Positions 20,646-21,943 of a stretch of DNA of 21,943 nt are shown piece by piece. How positions within the stretch are numbered: position 1 is the stretch's first letter; the number at the start of each line of letters is the position of its first letter. A program made the position numbers and the translations under genes. The DNA comes from Pseudomonadota bacterium (lineage in GTDB: Bacteria; Pseudomonadota; Alphaproteobacteria; Sphingomonadales; Sphingomonadaceae): the NCBI GenBank assembly GCA_023426225.1, contig JAFABD010000064.1, forward strand, positions 1 to 21,943, written 5' to 3'. The notes beneath the pieces were generated by a model, which was not told the DNA's origin, did no database searches, and saw nothing but the letters and a program-made list of their open reading frames with translations.

Positions 20646-21851
20646 GTGGACGAACGCACCGGACGATTTGAGGAAGACGCAGCGTCGGCCGCCGCATTGG
20701 CCGAAGCCGAGGACGCGCATGAGGCGGGCCGGCGCGACCGGTTGATGGCGGCGATGACGCTGATCCTGGGGGCAGGGCTGTTGCTTGCCTTGCCCTTTGC
20801 GTTGCAGGCAGGCGCACCGTTTTTCCTGCCGCTCACGGCGGCGCTGGTGATCGCGATCGCGCTGGTGCCGCTGCTCGAATGGCTGGAACGTCATCGCGTG
20901 CCCGCGCCGCTGGCGGCGTTCATTTGCGTGCTGCTGTTCCTGACGGGCGCCAATGCGGCGCTCGTTTCGATCGTCGTCCCGGCGTGGCAGTGGATCCAGC
21001 GGCTTCCCGAAAGCGTGCCGCAGATCCAGCACAATATCGAACCGCTGATCCGCTTCTATGCCAATCTCGAACAGTTCGTGGACAAGACGCTGCGCAATTT
21101 CGCGACGGCGCCGATCCGTCAGCCCGAGGCGATCACCGCGCCGCCGCCGCGATCGCTGATCGACCTGCTGACGACCTCGGCCCCCTCGGCACTGATCGAA
21201 ATGTTCTTCGCGATCCTTGTGATCTATTTCTTTCTCTCCGGCTGGACGCGGCTTCGCCAGCGCGCGATCACCAGCCGGGCGAGCTTTGGCGGCGCGATGG
21301 CGACCGCACGCGTCATCCAGGACGTCGTCGACGACACCTCGGCCTATCTCGGCACGATCACGCTCATCAACCTGTCGCTGGGTCTGATCGTCGCGGGCGC
21401 GCTGTGGATGCTGGGCATGCCGTCGCCGCTGATGTGGGGCGGCATCGTCGCGCTGCTCAACTACATCCCCTATATCGGCCCGGTGATGGCGGCGATCCTG
21501 CTGGGCGTGGGCGGGCTGATGAGCTTTGCCGACATCGGCACGGCGATGGTTCCCGCGGCGATGATGATCGGCGCCCACCTGATCGAGGCGAACGTCGTGA
21601 CGCCGTTGATCGTCGGGCACCGGCTAACGATCAGCCCGATCCTGATTCTCGTCTCGCTGTCGTTCTGGGGATGGGTGTGGGGCACGACGGGCGCGTTGCT
21701 CGCAGTGCCGCTGCTCATCATCGTCCAGACGATCGTGGATGCCGCCGGCAAGCCCGATATCGCCGGTTTCCTGTTCGAACATGGCGCGCTGGTGCGTGAT
21801 CCCGCTGATCTGAAGGGGCATCGTCGACAAAGTCGTGATCAATCCGGTTGA
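20646..21851 (+). CDS. AI-2E family transporter (PerM/TqsA-like permease)
   Basis: This 401-residue polytopic inner-membrane protein begins with about 30 charged residues rich in Ala and Glu. Hydrophobic segments follow at about 35-75 (two helices), 88-112, 180-205 and a C-terminal group from about 235 to 370. Family blocks include LNYIPYIGPVMAAILLG and a C-terminal VTPLIVGHRLTISPILILV, which is strongly characteristic. Members export small molecules or ions; autoinducer-2 export is shown only for some, so the substrate is unknown. The length is typical (about 350-400). The start is GTG 20646 with AAGGGGAG upstream. It is transcribed alone between a terminator and a tRNA gene, downstream of the GANTC cluster. 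Confidence 0.92.
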   Translation: MDERTGRFEEDAASAAALAEAEDAHEAGRRDRLMAAMTLILGAGLLLALPFALQAGAPFFLPLTAALVIAIALVPLLEWLERHRVPAPLAAFICVLLFLTGANAALVSIVVPAWQWIQRLPESVPQIQHNIEPLIRFYANLEQFVDKTLRNFATAPIRQPEAITAPPPRSLIDLLTTSAPSALIEMFFAILVIYFFLSGWTRLRQRAITSRASFGGAMATARVIQDVVDDTSAYLGTITLINLSLGLIVAGALWMLGMPSPLMWGGIVALLNYIPYIGPVMAAILLGVGGLMSFADIGTAMVPAAMMIGAHLIEANVVTPLIVGHRLTISPILILVSLSFWGWVWGTTGALLAVPLLIIVQTIVDAAGKPDIAGFLFEHGALVRDPADLKGHRRQSRDQSG

Positions 21852-21876
21852 CAGGCGTTCGAGGCACGGTTAGTGG
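21848..21876 (+). promoter_or_regulatory. Candidate promoter of tRNA-Asp
   Basis: A consensus -35 TTGACA (21848-21853) overlaps the TGA stop of the upstream permease gene. A weak -10 (TAGTGG, 21871-21876) follows after 17 bases. The start would lie about 15 bases before the mature tRNA. The -10 is poor, which limits confidence. Confidence 0.45.
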
Positions 21877-21897
21877 GCGCCTCCTCGCTTGGAACGA

Positions 21898-21943
<46 letters not shown>

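Overview
This GC-rich window (roughly two-thirds G+C by eye) looks like chromosomal DNA of an alphaproteobacterium of the Sphingomonadales (Sphingomonas-like). The supporting signs are a pyruvate dehydrogenase E1-beta carrying its own N-terminal lipoyl domain, a pdhA-pdhB pair with no E2/E3 genes beside it (the arrangement known from Zymomonas), an enolase-FtsB-PDH neighbourhood, and clustered GANTC sites of the CcrM type. About half of the genes appear to start with GTG. No prophage, insertion sequence, CRISPR array, rRNA or plasmid-type replication gene was seen.

Layout. Positions 1-974 (minus): a DUF883/YqjD-like membrane protein followed by a YqjE/holin-like membrane protein that runs off the window edge. 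1120-5432 (plus): central carbon metabolism and division, in the order eno, ftsB-like septum formation initiator, pdhA, pdhB. 5524-8632 (minus): three overlapping genes for TadG/TadE/TadF-like pilus or secretion components (a von Willebrand A protein and two pseudopilin-like proteins). 8732-9977 (plus): a degenerate squalene/phytoene synthase-family protein and a membrane-anchored triple EF-hand protein. 10011-11420 (minus): trmFO, the folate-dependent tRNA U54 methyltransferase. 11659-18544 (minus): a fatty-acid or acyl-CoA catabolism block with a beta-lactamase-fold serine hydrolase/esterase, a fused enoyl-CoA hydratase/3-hydroxyacyl-CoA dehydrogenase, two adjacent acyl-CoA dehydrogenases that look like a catalytic/non-catalytic pair, and a TesB thioesterase. 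18716-20464 (plus): a divergently transcribed acyl-CoA synthetase that belongs functionally to the same block. 20646-21851 (plus): an AI-2E/PerM family permease. 21898 to the end: a tRNA-Asp(GUC) cut by the window edge.

How they fit together. Enolase and PDH E1 are consecutive parts of the route from glycolysis to acetyl-CoA. The block at 11.6-20.5 kb can be read as esterase (release of an acid), CoA ligase (activation), acyl-CoA dehydrogenase, hydratase/dehydrogenase and thioesterase. A thiolase is not present, so the last step must be encoded elsewhere or the substrate is not an ordinary straight-chain fatty acid.

Most of the window is ordinary core genome. The observations most worth a second look are non-coding: five GANTC (CcrM) sites packed into about 95 bp ahead of the AI-2E permease, three tandem 10-bp repeats ahead of the beta-oxidation fusion gene, and 12-bp perfect palindromes ahead of eno (overlapping its ribosome binding site) and pdhA. 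Among proteins, the calcium-loop-like insertion in a TadE-like pseudopilin, the degenerate squalene-synthase-like protein and the probable heteromeric acyl-CoA dehydrogenase stand out. I did not find a clearly new multi-gene system. All homology statements come from motif recognition, without database searches.
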